A stretch of 64,000 bases of DNA from AP-15 sp963703665 (GCA_963703665.1 CAVPFB010000007.1:186001-250000), one strand, 5' to 3'; shown: positions 33,982 to 43,935, counted from the first letter of the stretch. Notes: generated by a model from the letters alone, not told the origin. Program-made: numbers and translations.

Positions 33982-35187
33982 ATGACCAAGCCCGTGCTGC
34001 CCGCCGACCTCGCCGATAGCGTCTCGCCCGCCACGATCCTGGTGCGCGGCGGCGCCACCCGCACCCCGCACGACGAGACCTGCGAGGCATTGTTCATGAC
34101 CTCCGGGTTTGTCTACGATGATGCCGCAGCGGCCGAGGCTGCCTTCGCCCAGGACGGCTCGCGCTATGTCTATTCGCGCTACCGCAACCCGACCGTGGCG
34201 ATGTTCGAGGAACGGCTGCGGCTCGTTGAAGGGGCCGAGGCTTGCCGCGCCACGGCGAGCGGCATGGCGGCGGTGTTCGCCGCATTGCTGTGCCGACTGC
34301 GCGCCGGCCAGCGGGTGGTGTCGAGCCGGGCGTTGTTCGGCTCGTGCCATTACATCGTTTCCGAGTTGCTGCCGCGCTGGGGCATCGAGACCGTACTCGT
34401 CGATGGCCGCGATCTCGGCGCCTGGGAAGCCGCTCTCGCCGGCGGCGCCGCCGCTGCGTTTTGCGAGAGCCCGTCGAACCCGGCGATGGAGATCGTCGAT
34501 CTCGCCGGGGTAGCGTGGCTGACCCACCACGCCGGCGGCCTCCTCGTCGTCGACAACGTCTTTGCCACGCCGTTGTTGCAAAAGCCGCTGGCGCTCGGCG
34601 CCGATGTCGTCGTCTATTCCGCGACCAAGCACATCGACGGACAGGGGCGCTCTCTCGGGGGGGCGATCCTCGCCTCGGAAAAATTCATCAAGGACGATCT
34701 CGGCCTGTTCTACCGGCATACCGGGCCGTCCTTGAGCCCGTTCAATGCCTGGCTGCTGCTGAAAGGGCTCGAAACGCTGGAGCTGCGCGTCGAGCGACAA
34801 TGCCGCACCGCCGCCGCGGTCGCACGCCATCTCGAAACCCATCCGAAGATCACCCGGGTGCTCTATCCGGGGCTGCCGAGCCATCCGCAATACGAGCTGG
34901 CGTCCCGCCAGATGAAAGCGGGCGGCAGCTTGGTGTGCTTCGAAGTTGCCGGCTGCAAAGAGGAATGCTTCCGCTTTCTCGATGCGCTGCGGCTCGTCGA
35001 TATCTCGAACAATCTCGGGGATTCGAAAAGCCTCGTCACCCATCCGGCGACGACGACACACTCGCGGCTGAAGCCTGAGGCGCGGGCCGAGCTCGGGATC
35101 GGCGACCAGCTGGTGCGGTTCTCGGCCGGGCTCGAGGACGAGGCCGATCTGCTCGCCGATATCGAGCGTGCACTGGCGAATATATAA
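33982..35187 (+). CDS. metZ: O-succinylhomoserine sulfhydrylase
   Basis: 401 residues, PLP-dependent Cys/Met metabolism family. ATG 33982 follows taggagag; an upstream in-frame start at 33940 falls in the terminator. Lys216 in 'YSATKHIDGQGR' is the PLP lysine; 'SRYRNPTVAMFEERL', 'ASGMAAVFA' and 'CESPSNPAMEIVDL' are typical. The opening 'ATILVRGGATRTPHDETCEA' marks MetZ rather than MetB/MetC. It makes homocysteine from O-succinylhomoserine and sulfide. The SAM-II riboswitch upstream and cysI downstream support this role. Confidence 0.9.
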   Translation: MTKPVLPADLADSVSPATILVRGGATRTPHDETCEALFMTSGFVYDDAAAAEAAFAQDGSRYVYSRYRNPTVAMFEERLRLVEGAEACRATASGMAAVFAALLCRLRAGQRVVSSRALFGSCHYIVSELLPRWGIETVLVDGRDLGAWEAALAGGAAAAFCESPSNPAMEIVDLAGVAWLTHHAGGLLVVDNVFATPLLQKPLALGADVVVYSATKHIDGQGRSLGGAILASEKFIKDDLGLFYRHTGPSLSPFNAWLLLKGLETLELRVERQCRTAAAVARHLETHPKITRVLYPGLPSHPQYELASRQMKAGGSLVCFEVAGCKEECFRFLDALRLVDISNNLGDSKSLVTHPATTTHSRLKPEARAELGIGDQLVRFSAGLEDEADLLADIERALANI

Positions 35188-35191
35188 CGGT

Positions 35192-35235
35192 TTTATAATG
35201 TTATAAAGTCTCCTATTGACATGTCACAGATGTCA
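35192..35235 (+). promoter_or_regulatory. palindromes and promoter-like elements before cysI
   Basis: This AT-rich patch in the 104-bp metZ-cysI gap has the inverted repeat tttata-N4-tataaa (35192-35207), a 10-bp perfect palindrome TGACATGTCA (35217-35226) overlapping a -35-like TTGACA (35216-35221), and a second ATGTCA (35230-35235). It looks like an operator for a sulfur regulator; which one is unknown. Confidence 0.45.
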
Positions 35236-35291
35236 TAATTAGCTGAGCCACGGCATTTGGCGGTATTTGCTGCCCGCCGGCAGAGGATGAC

Positions 35292-37014
35292 ATGGCTCAG
35301 ATCGACACGATTTCCAAAGCCGAGGCGGTCAAGCAGCAGAGCCGGCAACTGCGCGGCCATATCGCCCGCGACCTTGCGGACACCAGCGTGCCCTTCGACA
35401 AGGAGGGCTATTCGCTGCTCAAATTCCATGGCGTCTATCAGGGCTACGACCGCGACAGCGCCACCGCGCTCAAGCAGCGCGGCGAGGACAAGCTCTGGCA
35501 GTTCATGGTACGGGTGCGGATTCCGGGCGGGCGGCTCACCGGCGAGCAGTATCTCGGTCTCGACGCGATCGCCTCCCGCTGGGCCGACGGGTCGCTGCGG
35601 ATCACGACGCGGCAGAGCATCCAATTCCACGGCGTCGTCAAATCCGGCCTCAAGGCGGCGATCGCCGAGGTCGATGGCGCGCTGCTGACGACCTTGGCCG
35701 CCTGCGGCGACGTCGTGCGCACGGTGACGACGGTGCCGGCGCCGATCCGCGATCCGGCCCACGACCGGCTCGAAGCCGACGCGCGGCGGCTCTCGACCCA
35801 TCTCTTGCCGCAGACCGGCGCCTATCACGAGATCTGGGTCGACGGCGAGAAGTGGCAGGACGGAAGCGGACGCGGCGGAGCAGCCCGACCCGCTCTACGG
35901 CGAGCGCTACCTGCCGCGCAAATTCAAGATCGGCCTCGCCATCCCCGAGGACAACACGATCGACGTGCTGACCAACGATCTGGCGATCGTGCCCATCTAT
36001 GAAGGCGAGCGCCTCGCCGGCTACGATTTTCTGCTCGGCGGTGGTCACGGCATGACGCATAACATGCCGAAGACCTATCCGCGCCTCGCCAGCCCGGTCG
36101 CCTTTATCGGGCCGGAGGACCTGGTCGAGGCCGCGGCGGCGGTTGTGCGTCTGCATCGCGACCATGGCGACCGTGGCAACCGCCGCCATGCTCGGCTGAA
36201 ATACGTGATCGCCGAGAACGGCGAGGACTGGGCGCGCGAGCGGCTCGAAGAATATCTCGGCAAAAAACTCGCTCCTTGCCGACCGCTGCCCCCATTCGCA
36301 GTCCCCGACCATCTCGGCTGGCACGAGCAGGGTGACGGCCAGCTCTATCTCGGCATCCCCGTGGCGAGCGGCCGCATTGTCGATAACGAAAGCTCGCAGA
36401 TCCGCACCGCCCTGCGCGAGATCGTCGCCCGTTTCGGCGTCGACCCGATTTTGATGCCGAGCCAGGATATCATCCTCAGCGAGATCCGCCCCCAGGATCG
36501 GGAGGCGATCACCGCGTTGCTGCGCGAGCAGGGGGTGCGGCTCGCCGAAGACATATCGCCGGCCGAGCGCTGGGCACTCGCCTGCCCGGCATTGCCGACA
36601 TGCGGGCTGGCCTTGACCGAGGCCGAGCGGGTACGCGACGACATCGTCGGCGCGATCGAACAACGCCTCGCCCGCTACGGCCTCGAACGCGAGCGGCTCA
36701 GCATCCGCATCACCGGCTGCCCCAATGGCTGTGCGCGGCCCTACACTGGAGACATCGGCATCGTCGGCCGCATGCCGGGATATTACGCGCTGTTCGTCGG
36801 CGGGGATTTCGAAGGCACCCGTCTCAATACCCCAATCGAAGACAAGGTGGCGCTGGGCGCCATCGGCGACGCGCTCGATCCGCTCTTCGCGCTCTACGCC
36901 ACAGATCGCGTCGCGGGCGAGGGTTTCGGCGACTTCTGCCACCGCGTCGGGTTGCCGGCGTTGCGGCAGGCGCTCGCACGCGACAGCAAGGCACGCGCGC
37001 ATGCTGCCGATTAG
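35292..37014 (+). pseudogene. cysI: sulfite reductase hemoprotein, frameshifted
   Basis: The first 190 codons ('LLKFHGVYQGYDRDSATALK', 'RITTRQSIQFHGVVKSGLK') and the rest from about 35863 ('YLPRKFKIGLAIPEDN', 'FLLGGGHGMTHNMPKTYPRL') belong to one CysI protein. The frame breaks at 35862-35863; removing one G restores 'WQDEADAAEQPDPLYG' and a 573-residue enzyme. The siroheme/4Fe-4S cysteines are present: 'CPALPTCGLAL' and 'TGCPNGCARPY'. It reduces sulfite to sulfide, the co-substrate of MetZ. The siroheme synthase gene overlaps its end by 14 bases. The break is mutation or sequence error. Confidence 0.88.
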
Positions 37015-37606
37015 CGTCGATCTCGCGCAGATCCGCGTGGTGCTGGTCGGCGACGGGGCTGCGGCGCGTCGCCGGCTCGCGCTGCTCGACGAGGCCGGCG
37101 CCGATGCGCTCGAGATATATGCGCCGCTGCCCGAGCCCACCTTGGCTGCGATAGCCGGCTCGAGGCTGCGCCGGCGGCTGCCGCAGCCCGCCGAGATCGC
37201 GGGCGCGCAGCTCGTCTTCGTCGCCGGTGTCGCCGAGCCGATCGCAGCCGAGATCCGCCTCATGGCGCAGGCCGCCGGGGTGTTGGTCAATGTCGAGGAC
37301 GACCGGCGGCGCAGCGACTTTCACTCGGCCGCGGTGTTCCGGCGCGGCGATCTGACCGTGGCGATCTCGACCAACGGCACGAGCCCCGGTCTCGCCGCGC
37401 TGATGCGGCGGATGCTGGAGCAGCGCCTCGGTCCGGAATGGGAGCTGCATCTCGACCGGATCGCGGCATTGCGGGCGGGCTGGCGCGCCGCTGGCGCCGA
37501 CCCGACGGCGATCGGCCGCTGGACGCAGGAATGGGTCGGCCGCCACGGGTGGCTCGACGCGGCGCCGCCCCACTCTTCCCAACAGCAGGGCCGACCGATA
37601 CCTTGA
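37001..37606 (+). CDS. precorrin-2 dehydrogenase/sirohydrochlorin ferrochelatase (siroheme synthase N-domain)
   Basis: 201 residues from ATG 37001, inside the end of cysI. It matches the N-terminal (Met8p-like) half of CysG: 'VVLVGDGAAARRRLALLDEA' (NAD site), 'LVFVAGVAEPI', 'VNVEDDRRRSDFHSAAVFRR' and 'VAISTNGTSPGLAALMRR'. It oxidises precorrin-2 and inserts iron to make siroheme, the cofactor of CysI. The methyltransferase half is absent and must come from elsewhere. The frame is open further upstream, but that is a shadow of cysI. Confidence 0.85.
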   Translation: MLPISVDLAQIRVVLVGDGAAARRRLALLDEAGADALEIYAPLPEPTLAAIAGSRLRRRLPQPAEIAGAQLVFVAGVAEPIAAEIRLMAQAAGVLVNVEDDRRRSDFHSAAVFRRGDLTVAISTNGTSPGLAALMRRMLEQRLGPEWELHLDRIAALRAGWRAAGADPTAIGRWTQEWVGRHGWLDAAPPHSSQQQGRPIP

Positions 37607-37636
37607 GCGGCACTTGGTTTGGTTGGAGGATCTGGG

Positions 37637-38497
37637 ATGGCGGTAATCGCGATCATTGCGCAGGGGATGATGGGGTCGGGCGTCGGCCGGCGGCTGCACG
37701 AAAACGGGGCAGAGGTCCGCACCCTGCTGTCAGGCCGCAGCACTGCCAGCGCTGAACGCGCGCGAGCGGGCGGGATGGAAGCCGCGGCGGACGAAAAGGC
37801 CCTCCTTTCCGGCGCCGATTTCTTTCTGTCGATCCTGCCGCCGGGCGAGGCCGAGCCGCTCGCCCGCTATCTGGCGCCGGCGCTGAAGGCGCTCGACCGC
37901 AAGCCCGTCTACATCGATTGCAACGCGGTCAGCCCGCAGAGCGCCATCCGCATCGCCGAGATCGTGGCGCCAACCGGCGCCGATTTCGTTGACGCCGGGA
38001 TCGTCGGCGGGCCGCCGCGGCCGAACTACAGCCCGACGATCTACGCCTCGGGCCCGACGGCGAGCCAGACCGCGGTGCTGCGCGATTGGGGGATCGATTG
38101 GCGCGTCATCGACGGCCCGGTCGGCGCCGCCTCGGCATTGAAGATGTCCTATGCCGGGATCACCAAGGGGACGACCGCGATCGCTTGCGCGATGCTGCTC
38201 GGCGCGGCGCGCTTCGGCTGCGGCGAGGCGCTGATCGCCGAGCTGACCGAAAGCCAGCCCGAGATGCTGGCGCGGATGCGGTCCGGCATCCCGCGGATGT
38301 ACGACAAGGCCTATCGCTGGGTCGCCGAGATGCAGGAAATCTCGGATTTTCTCGAAGAGAACCCGCCGTCGCGCGACATCTACACCGCGATTGCCCGGCT
38401 CTATGACCATTTGGCGACAGCCTACGCCGACAAGGAGACAGGTGCCGACAACGCCATCAAGACCCTCGACCGCATCCTAGGCCGCGCAAAGGGCTGA
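37637..38497 (+). CDS. NAD(P)-binding dehydrogenase with DUF1932 C-domain
   Basis: 286 residues. The Rossmann start 'VIAIIAQGMMGSGVGRRLHE' and 'DFFLSILPPGEAEPLARYL' belong to the 6-phosphogluconate/3-hydroxyisobutyrate dehydrogenase superfamily, with a C-terminal helical domain of the DUF1932 kind ('ALKMSYAGITKGTTAIACAM'). ATG 37637 follows ggagga at 37625-37630. Substrate unknown. Converges with the reductase at 38552-39439, which is a relative but not a close copy. Confidence 0.75.
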   Translation: MAVIAIIAQGMMGSGVGRRLHENGAEVRTLLSGRSTASAERARAGGMEAAADEKALLSGADFFLSILPPGEAEPLARYLAPALKALDRKPVYIDCNAVSPQSAIRIAEIVAPTGADFVDAGIVGGPPRPNYSPTIYASGPTASQTAVLRDWGIDWRVIDGPVGAASALKMSYAGITKGTTAIACAMLLGAARFGCGEALIAELTESQPEMLARMRSGIPRMYDKAYRWVAEMQEISDFLEENPPSRDIYTAIARLYDHLATAYADKETGADNAIKTLDRILGRAKG

Positions 38498-38551
38498 TCC
38501 ACAGCGCCTCTCACATCTCCCCTTTTCTTGCTGCGGGTCAGGCGAGGGAGC

Positions 38552-39439
38552 CTACTTCTCCTTCGCGACCTCGTGGCGGGCGAGGTGTTCGAGCACGCGG
38601 ACCAGGCCGGAATGGTCCCAGCCCTTGCCGCCGAGTGCCGCGGCGGCGTTGAACAATTCCTGGGTCGTCGCGGTGTTGGGCAATGACAGGCTGAGCGCGC
38701 GCGCGCCCTGCAACGCCAGGTTCAAGTCCTTCTGGTGCAGTTCGATGCGGAAGCCGGGATCGAAAGTGCGCTTGATCATGCGCTCGCCATGGATTTCGAG
38801 AATGCGCGACGAGGCGAACCCGCCCATCAATGCCTGCCGCACCTTGGCCGGGTCGGCGCCGGCCTTGGACGCAAACAGCAGCGCCTCGCCGACCGCCTCG
38901 ATCGTCAAGGCGACGATAATCTGGTTTGCGACTTTGGTTGTCTGACCGGCACCGACTTCGCCGACCAGGGTGATGTTCTTGCCCATCAGGTCGAGCAGCG
39001 GCTTGACCTTGGCGAAATCGCCCTCCGAACCGCCGACCATGATCGTCAAGGACGCAGCCTTGGCACCGACCTCGCCGCCCGAGACCGGGGCGTCGACATA
39101 GCCGCAGCCCTTCTCGGCGATCTCGGCGGCGAATTCCTTGGTCTCGATCGGCGAGATCGAGCTCATATCGACGACGATCTTGCCCGGCGACAGCCCCTCG
39201 GCCACCCCTTCCGGATCGAACAGCACGCTCTTCACATCGGGCGTATCCGGCACCATCAGGATCACGATCTCCGAACGCTCGGCGATCGCTTTCAGGGTGT
39301 CGCACACGGTGGCGCCTGCCTCGCGGACATCCGCCGGCAGCCGTCGCTTGCCGTAGACGAACAGCTGGTGTCCGCCCTTGATCAGGTTCAGCGCCATCGG
39401 ATGGCCCATGATCCCGAGCCCGACAAAACCGATCTTCAT
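38552..39439 (-). CDS. garR: 2-hydroxy-3-oxopropionate (tartronate semialdehyde) reductase
   Basis: 295 residues. 'MKIGFVGLGIMGHPMALNLI' is the NAD site; 'VDMSSISPIETKEFA', 'YVDAPVSGGEVGAKAASLTI' and 'GAGQTTKVANQIIVALTIEA' with the catalytic Lys are the family signatures, closest to GarR/GlxR. It reduces tartronate semialdehyde to glycerate in glyoxylate metabolism. Other beta-hydroxyacid dehydrogenases share the motifs, so the exact substrate is probable, not certain. Confidence 0.82.
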   Translation of the reverse strand: MKIGFVGLGIMGHPMALNLIKGGHQLFVYGKRRLPADVREAGATVCDTLKAIAERSEIVILMVPDTPDVKSVLFDPEGVAEGLSPGKIVVDMSSISPIETKEFAAEIAEKGCGYVDAPVSGGEVGAKAASLTIMVGGSEGDFAKVKPLLDLMGKNITLVGEVGAGQTTKVANQIIVALTIEAVGEALLFASKAGADPAKVRQALMGGFASSRILEIHGERMIKRTFDPGFRIELHQKDLNLALQGARALSLSLPNTATTQELFNAAAALGGKGWDHSGLVRVLEHLARHEVAKEK

Positions 39440-39582
39440 GTTCCCTCCTGCTAGCGCTGGTCTGCTCTCCGTCGCACAGTGCTACAGTTTCGTCCGATCT
39501 CTCAGTGCGACTTTGCCTGGCTGGGCTGGGGCCGCCGATGTCGTTACACTCCCGTGTCGCGATAGAGTCCAAAGAGACGCTG

Positions 39583-39966
39583 ATGACGGATCGGCTGACG
39601 CTCGCACACGCGCTGGAGAATGGCGGCATCTCGCGAGACGCCGCGGAGCACATCGCGACCGAGATCTTCGATGCGATCCACGACAACGTCGCCACCAAGG
39701 CGGATCTGCGCGAGACGGAAACCCGGCTTCAGGCGAGCATCAATGCGATGCGCGCCGATCTGAGAGGTGACATCAATGCAGTGCGCGTCGACCTCGACGG
39801 GGAAATCAGTACGGTGCGCGCCGATCTGAAAGGCGATATTGCCACTCTGCTGATCGAGATCGAACGGGTGCGGTCGGAGCTGATCCGGTGGGTGGTCGGG
39901 ATCGGTTTTGCGCAAACCGCGACGATTATCGGGGTATTGAAGCTGTTTGCCGGCGCGCATCCTTGA
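39583..39966 (+). CDS. coiled-coil protein with C-terminal membrane anchor (DUF1640-like)
   Basis: 127 residues from ATG 39583. It starts with a helical 'LAHALENGGISRDAAEHIAT' module, followed by repeated 'ADLRETETRLQ...MRADLRGDI...VRADLKGDI' heptads, and one membrane helix at the end ('GIGFAQTATIIGVLKLF'). This is the layout of DUF1640/CCDC90-type small coiled-coil proteins common in alphaproteobacteria. Function unknown. Confidence 0.7.
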   Translation: MTDRLTLAHALENGGISRDAAEHIATEIFDAIHDNVATKADLRETETRLQASINAMRADLRGDINAVRVDLDGEISTVRADLKGDIATLLIEIERVRSELIRWVVGIGFAQTATIIGVLKLFAGAHP

Positions 39967-39977
39967 CGCCCCGCACT

Positions 39978-40976
39978 TCAGGCGTGCCACAGCACGGGGG
40001 CGGCGAAGGCAAAATGCTCAAGGATTTCCGCGCAATCGATCTCGTGGACGACAAAGACGAGCCGGCTGCGGCTGCCGCGATGATCGGGGGGCCAGTCGAC
40101 CGGCCAGTCGTCGAGCCATTCGGGCGCGAACATCGCGTGCTGCGCCGCCTGCACCACCGCCGGGCGCTCCGGCCGGTCGGAAAAGTGCACGATCCCTTTG
40201 ACCCGCAGCAGATCGTTGCCGCGCGCGCGGGCGAGCCCGCCAAGCGCAATGGCGAAATCGAGCCGGCTGATCTCGCCGTTGAGGCTGATCGTGAAAGTGC
40301 TGATCCCGTGGCTGTGAGCGGCGAGCGGCTCGCTCGGCGAGGGCGCCAGCAGGGTACGCTTTCCGGCAGCGAACAGCACCGAGCCGGGATCGCCCGCCTC
40401 GGCCGCCATTATCCGCGGGGCGCGGTCGTTGATCCGATCGAGCCGCCGCATCAGTTGGGGGCTGGGCGGGGCGAGATCGGTCTTGCTGATGACCAAGGTG
40501 TCGGCGATCGCCGCCTGCCGCGCGGCCTCGGCAAAGCGGTCGAGCGTGTCGGCCCCGGCGATCGCATCGACCACGGTGATGACGCCGGAGAGATGCAGGC
40601 AGTGGTCGAGCATTGGCTCGGCGCCCAAGGTGTAGAGGATCGGCGCCGGATCGGCGAGCCCGGTGGTTTCGACGACAATGCGGCCGAACGGGCGGATCTC
40701 GCCGGCCGCGCGCCGGTCGAGCAGGCCGCGCAGGGTGCGCGCCAGATCCTCGCGCACGGCGCAGCACAGGCAGCCGCCCGGCAGCTCGACGACACTGCCT
40801 TCGACAAAATCGACGAGGAGGTGATCGATCCCGATCTCACCGATCTCGTTGATGACGACCGCGGTGTCGGCAAACGCCGGCGAGGAGAGCGCGCGGCGCA
40901 GCAGGGTGGTCTTGCCGCTGCCGAGAAAACCGGTCAGCAACGTCGTCGGCAAGGTTTCCGGGTCGGGCATCCTCAT
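39978..40976 (-). CDS. COG0523 GTPase, second copy
   Basis: 332 residues. Walker A 'GFLGSGKTTLLRR' (residues 16-28), 'VVINEIGEIGIDH' and CLCC at 69-72, then 'VVETTGLADPAPILYTLG' and 'VISKTDLA'. The CobW C-terminal domain shows 'ARARGNDLLRVKGIVHFSDR'. Unlike the copy at 15368-16426 it lacks the His-rich linker, so it may load a different metal or client. Confidence 0.9.
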   Translation of the reverse strand: MRMPDPETLPTTLLTGFLGSGKTTLLRRALSSPAFADTAVVINEIGEIGIDHLLVDFVEGSVVELPGGCLCCAVREDLARTLRGLLDRRAAGEIRPFGRIVVETTGLADPAPILYTLGAEPMLDHCLHLSGVITVVDAIAGADTLDRFAEAARQAAIADTLVISKTDLAPPSPQLMRRLDRINDRAPRIMAAEAGDPGSVLFAAGKRTLLAPSPSEPLAAHSHGISTFTISLNGEISRLDFAIALGGLARARGNDLLRVKGIVHFSDRPERPAVVQAAQHAMFAPEWLDDWPVDWPPDHRGSRSRLVFVVHEIDCAEILEHFAFAAPVLWHA

Positions 40977-41150
40977 TGACCGTGCTGGCCGCGTAATGCT
41001 TAGCCTATGGTTTCACGGGAGGGGTGCGCAGGCAAGCGGGAGACCTGTCCTCGCCCGGCCTCTACCGAAGGGTTGCATTCCCTGTCCTGCGTCAGCATCA
41101 TGACGGCCATAATCGCTCGGCATGGATAGCTGACAGGCAGGCGAGCAAAT

Positions 41151-41984
41151 GTGGACGATATCGTGTCGTGCGGGTTGAGCGGCCGCGCGACTGAGTCGGA
41201 CGGTGACGTGCTCGCCGTTTCGGGGGTTTCCAAGCATTTCGGCGGAGTGCGCGCGGTCGAGGACATCTCGCTTTCGGTGCGTCGCGGCGGGCTGACCTCG
41301 ATCATCGGCCCGAACGGCGCCGGCAAAACCTCGCTGCTCAACATCATCAGCGGCTTCTACCGGCCAGATACCGGCTCGATCGCCTTCGAGGGTCGGGACG
41401 TGACCGGGACGCGCCCCTCGGGGATCGCGGCCCTCGGCATCGCCCGCACTTTTCAGAATATCGCGCTGTTCAGCGGTATGACTGTCCTCGACAACATCAT
41501 GCTCGGCCGTCACGTGCGGATGCATGCCGGGGTGCTGTCGTCCTTTGTCTATTGGGGCTTCGCGCAGCGCGAGGAAGTGGCGCATCGCGCCCGGGTCGAG
41601 GAGCTGATCGAATTCCTCGAGCTCGAGGATCTGCGTAAGCAGCCGACCAGCGGACTCGCCTACGGCTTGAGGAAGCGGGTCGAGCTCGGCCGCGCGCTGG
41701 CGCTCGACCCCAAGGTTTTGCTGCTGGACGAGCCGATGGGCGGCATGAACCAGGAAGAGAAGGAGGACATGGCGCGCTTCATCCTCGAGGTGAACCGGGA
41801 ATGGGGCACGACCATCATCCTGATCGAGCACGACATGGCGGTGGTGATGGACATTTCCGAGCGGGTCGCCGTGCTCGATCACGGCCGCAAGATCGCCGAC
41901 GGCACGCCCTCCGAGGTACAGCGCCATCCCGACGTAATTCGCGCCTATCTCGGCGGTCCGGTGCGCGCGGAGGCGGCGGAATGA
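41151..41984 (+). CDS. livG: branched-chain amino acid-type ABC transporter ATPase (LivG-like)
   Basis: 277 residues, GTG start at 41151. Walker A 'GPNGAGKTSLLN', signature region 'TSGLAYGLRKRVELGRALAL' and Walker B 'VLLLDEPMGGMN', with the LivG-type 'RTFQNIALFSGMTVLDNIML'. It powers uptake with the second ATPase (46798-47592) and the permeases. Its stop overlaps the acyl-CoA ligase start (ATGA). In such operons the substrate is often not leucine but an aromatic or other carboxylate, given the ligase. Confidence 0.85.
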   Translation: MDDIVSCGLSGRATESDGDVLAVSGVSKHFGGVRAVEDISLSVRRGGLTSIIGPNGAGKTSLLNIISGFYRPDTGSIAFEGRDVTGTRPSGIAALGIARTFQNIALFSGMTVLDNIMLGRHVRMHAGVLSSFVYWGFAQREEVAHRARVEELIEFLELEDLRKQPTSGLAYGLRKRVELGRALALDPKVLLLDEPMGGMNQEEKEDMARFILEVNREWGTTIILIEHDMAVVMDISERVAVLDHGRKIADGTPSEVQRHPDVIRAYLGGPVRAEAAE

Positions 41985-43933
41985 CCGGCGCCCCAGCTCC
42001 GCCCACGCCGACGACCCTGCCGCGGCTGCTGCGCCGCAACGCCGCGACCATGGCCGGCCGGCCGGCGATCCGCGAAAAGAGCCGCGGCATCTGGCAGACC
42101 TTCACCTGGGCCGAATACGAGCGCCAGGTGCGCGATTTCGCTCTCGGGCTCGCGGCGCACGGCTTCCGCCGCGGCAACAAGCTTGCGGTGATCGGCGACA
42201 ACCGGCCGCGGCTCTACTGGGCGCAGCTCGCGGCGCAGTGCCTCGGTGGCATCGCGGTGCCGATTTACCAGGACGCGATCGCCGCCGAGATGGCCTACGT
42301 CCTGAACCACGCCGAAATCCGCGTGGTCGTGGCCGAGGACCAGGAGCAGGTCGACAAGATCCTGTCGTTGAAAACGCAGCTGCCCGATCTTGATCTTGTC
42401 GTTTACGATGATCCGCGCGGCATGCGGCATTACCAGACGCCGGCGCTCGAACCATTTGAGCGGGTCCAGGCCGCCGGCCGCGATTTCGCCGCGACCCACG
42501 TCGGCTATATCGAGGACGAAATCGAAGCCGGTGCAGCCGAAGACGTGGCATTGCTGACCTACACTTCCGGAACCACGGGGCATCCGAAAGGGGTGATGCT
42601 GTCGCACGCCAATTTGCTGGCCGCGGCCGAAGGCTTTGTCGCCGCCGAAGATATCCGCCCAACCGACGACATTCTGTCGTACCTGCCGATGGCGTGGATT
42701 GGCGAGTCGCTGTTTTCGCTGGTCTTGACCCTGCTGGTCGGCTTCACCTGCAACTGCCCGGAGCGCCCGGAAACGGTGCAGCGTGACCTGCGCGAGCTCG
42801 GCCCAACGGTGGCTCTGGCGCCGCCGCGGATCTGGGAGAACATGCTGACCCAGCTGCGGGTGCGGGCCGCCGATGCGACGCCGCTGAAGCGCACGGCATT
42901 CGAGGCCTTCCGGCGGCTGGCCGAGCGGGTCGAGGTCGCCCGCGGCGCTGGGCGAAGCGCGTCGATGCTGCAGCGCCTCGGCCTGGCGCTCGGTGACATC
43001 ATGGTCTACGCCCCGGTTCGCGACCAGCTCGGCCTGCGCCGCGCCCGGTGGGTCTATACCGGCGGGGCGCCGCTCGGCCCCGATGCCTACCGCTTTTTCC
43101 GCTCTTTCGGAATCAACCTGAAACAGGTCTGGGGTTCGACCGAGCTGTCGGGGCTCGCCTCGCTGCAGCGCGACGGGATGGCCGATCCGGACACCGTCGG
43201 CCCGGCCATCCCCGGCACCGAGATCCGCATCGCCGAAGGGGGCGAGGTGCTGGTCCGCTCCGGGGCGGTGTTCCAGGGCTACTATAAGCAGTCCGAGGCG
43301 ACCGGGGAGGCGATCGATGCCGACGGGTGGTTCCGCACCGGCGATTGCGGCTTTATCGACGCGCGCGGTCACCTCGTCGTCGTCGACCGCGCGAGAGATG
43401 TCGGCAAGCTCGCCGACGGTACGCCCTTTGCTCCGCAATACATCGAGAACAAGCTCAAATTCAGCCCATATATCGCCGAGGCGGTGGCCTACGGGGATCA
43501 ACGGCCGTTTGTCGCGGCAATGATCGCGATCGATCTCGGCACCGTCGGCAATTGGGCCGAGCGCCACAATCTCGCTTACACCTCGTTCCAGGATTTGAGC
43601 GCCAAGCCCGAGATACGGCGGCTGATCGGCGAGGAGATCGCCCGCTGCAATGCCGGCCTGCCCTCGGCTGCGCGGATCCGCCGCTTTCTGCTGCTCAACA
43701 AAGAGTTCGACGCCGACGACAACGAGATCACCCGCACCCGCAAGGTCCGACGCCGCTTCATCGCTGAAAAATACACAGCCGTGGTCGAGGCGTTTTATGG
43801 CGACGGGGATGCGGTCGATCTCGTTACCGAGATCCGCTATGAGGACGGGCGCAAGGCCGCGTTCGAGGCAAGGATGGCGATCGACACCGTTGCCGGCGAA
43901 GCCGAGCCGGCGCGGGAGCCTGTCTTCGCCTGA
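41981..43933 (+). CDS. AMP-dependent acyl-CoA synthetase in the ABC operon
   Basis: 650 residues from ATG 41981 overlapping livG; an open frame further upstream is a shadow. AMP-binding motifs: 'LLTYTSGTTGHPKGVMLSHA', 'QVWGSTELSGLASLQ', 'GWFRTGDCGFID', and a C-terminal domain ending near 'NEITRTRKVRRRFI'. It resembles long-chain fatty acyl-CoA ligases of the FadD15 type. Joined to LivG/H genes it probably activates the imported acid to its CoA ester. Confidence 0.85.
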   Translation: MTGAPAPPTPTTLPRLLRRNAATMAGRPAIREKSRGIWQTFTWAEYERQVRDFALGLAAHGFRRGNKLAVIGDNRPRLYWAQLAAQCLGGIAVPIYQDAIAAEMAYVLNHAEIRVVVAEDQEQVDKILSLKTQLPDLDLVVYDDPRGMRHYQTPALEPFERVQAAGRDFAATHVGYIEDEIEAGAAEDVALLTYTSGTTGHPKGVMLSHANLLAAAEGFVAAEDIRPTDDILSYLPMAWIGESLFSLVLTLLVGFTCNCPERPETVQRDLRELGPTVALAPPRIWENMLTQLRVRAADATPLKRTAFEAFRRLAERVEVARGAGRSASMLQRLGLALGDIMVYAPVRDQLGLRRARWVYTGGAPLGPDAYRFFRSFGINLKQVWGSTELSGLASLQRDGMADPDTVGPAIPGTEIRIAEGGEVLVRSGAVFQGYYKQSEATGEAIDADGWFRTGDCGFIDARGHLVVVDRARDVGKLADGTPFAPQYIENKLKFSPYIAEAVAYGDQRPFVAAMIAIDLGTVGNWAERHNLAYTSFQDLSAKPEIRRLIGEEIARCNAGLPSAARIRRFLLLNKEFDADDNEITRTRKVRRRFIAEKYTAVVEAFYGDGDAVDLVTEIRYEDGRKAAFEARMAIDTVAGEAEPAREPVFA

Positions 43934-43935
43934 GC

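Noticed and set aside
41005..41060. gggagacctg before livG as a B12-box (cobalamin riboswitch)
   Set aside because: Only this short match is present; the rest of the aptamer (about 200 nt with several conserved blocks) is missing and the available space is too short.
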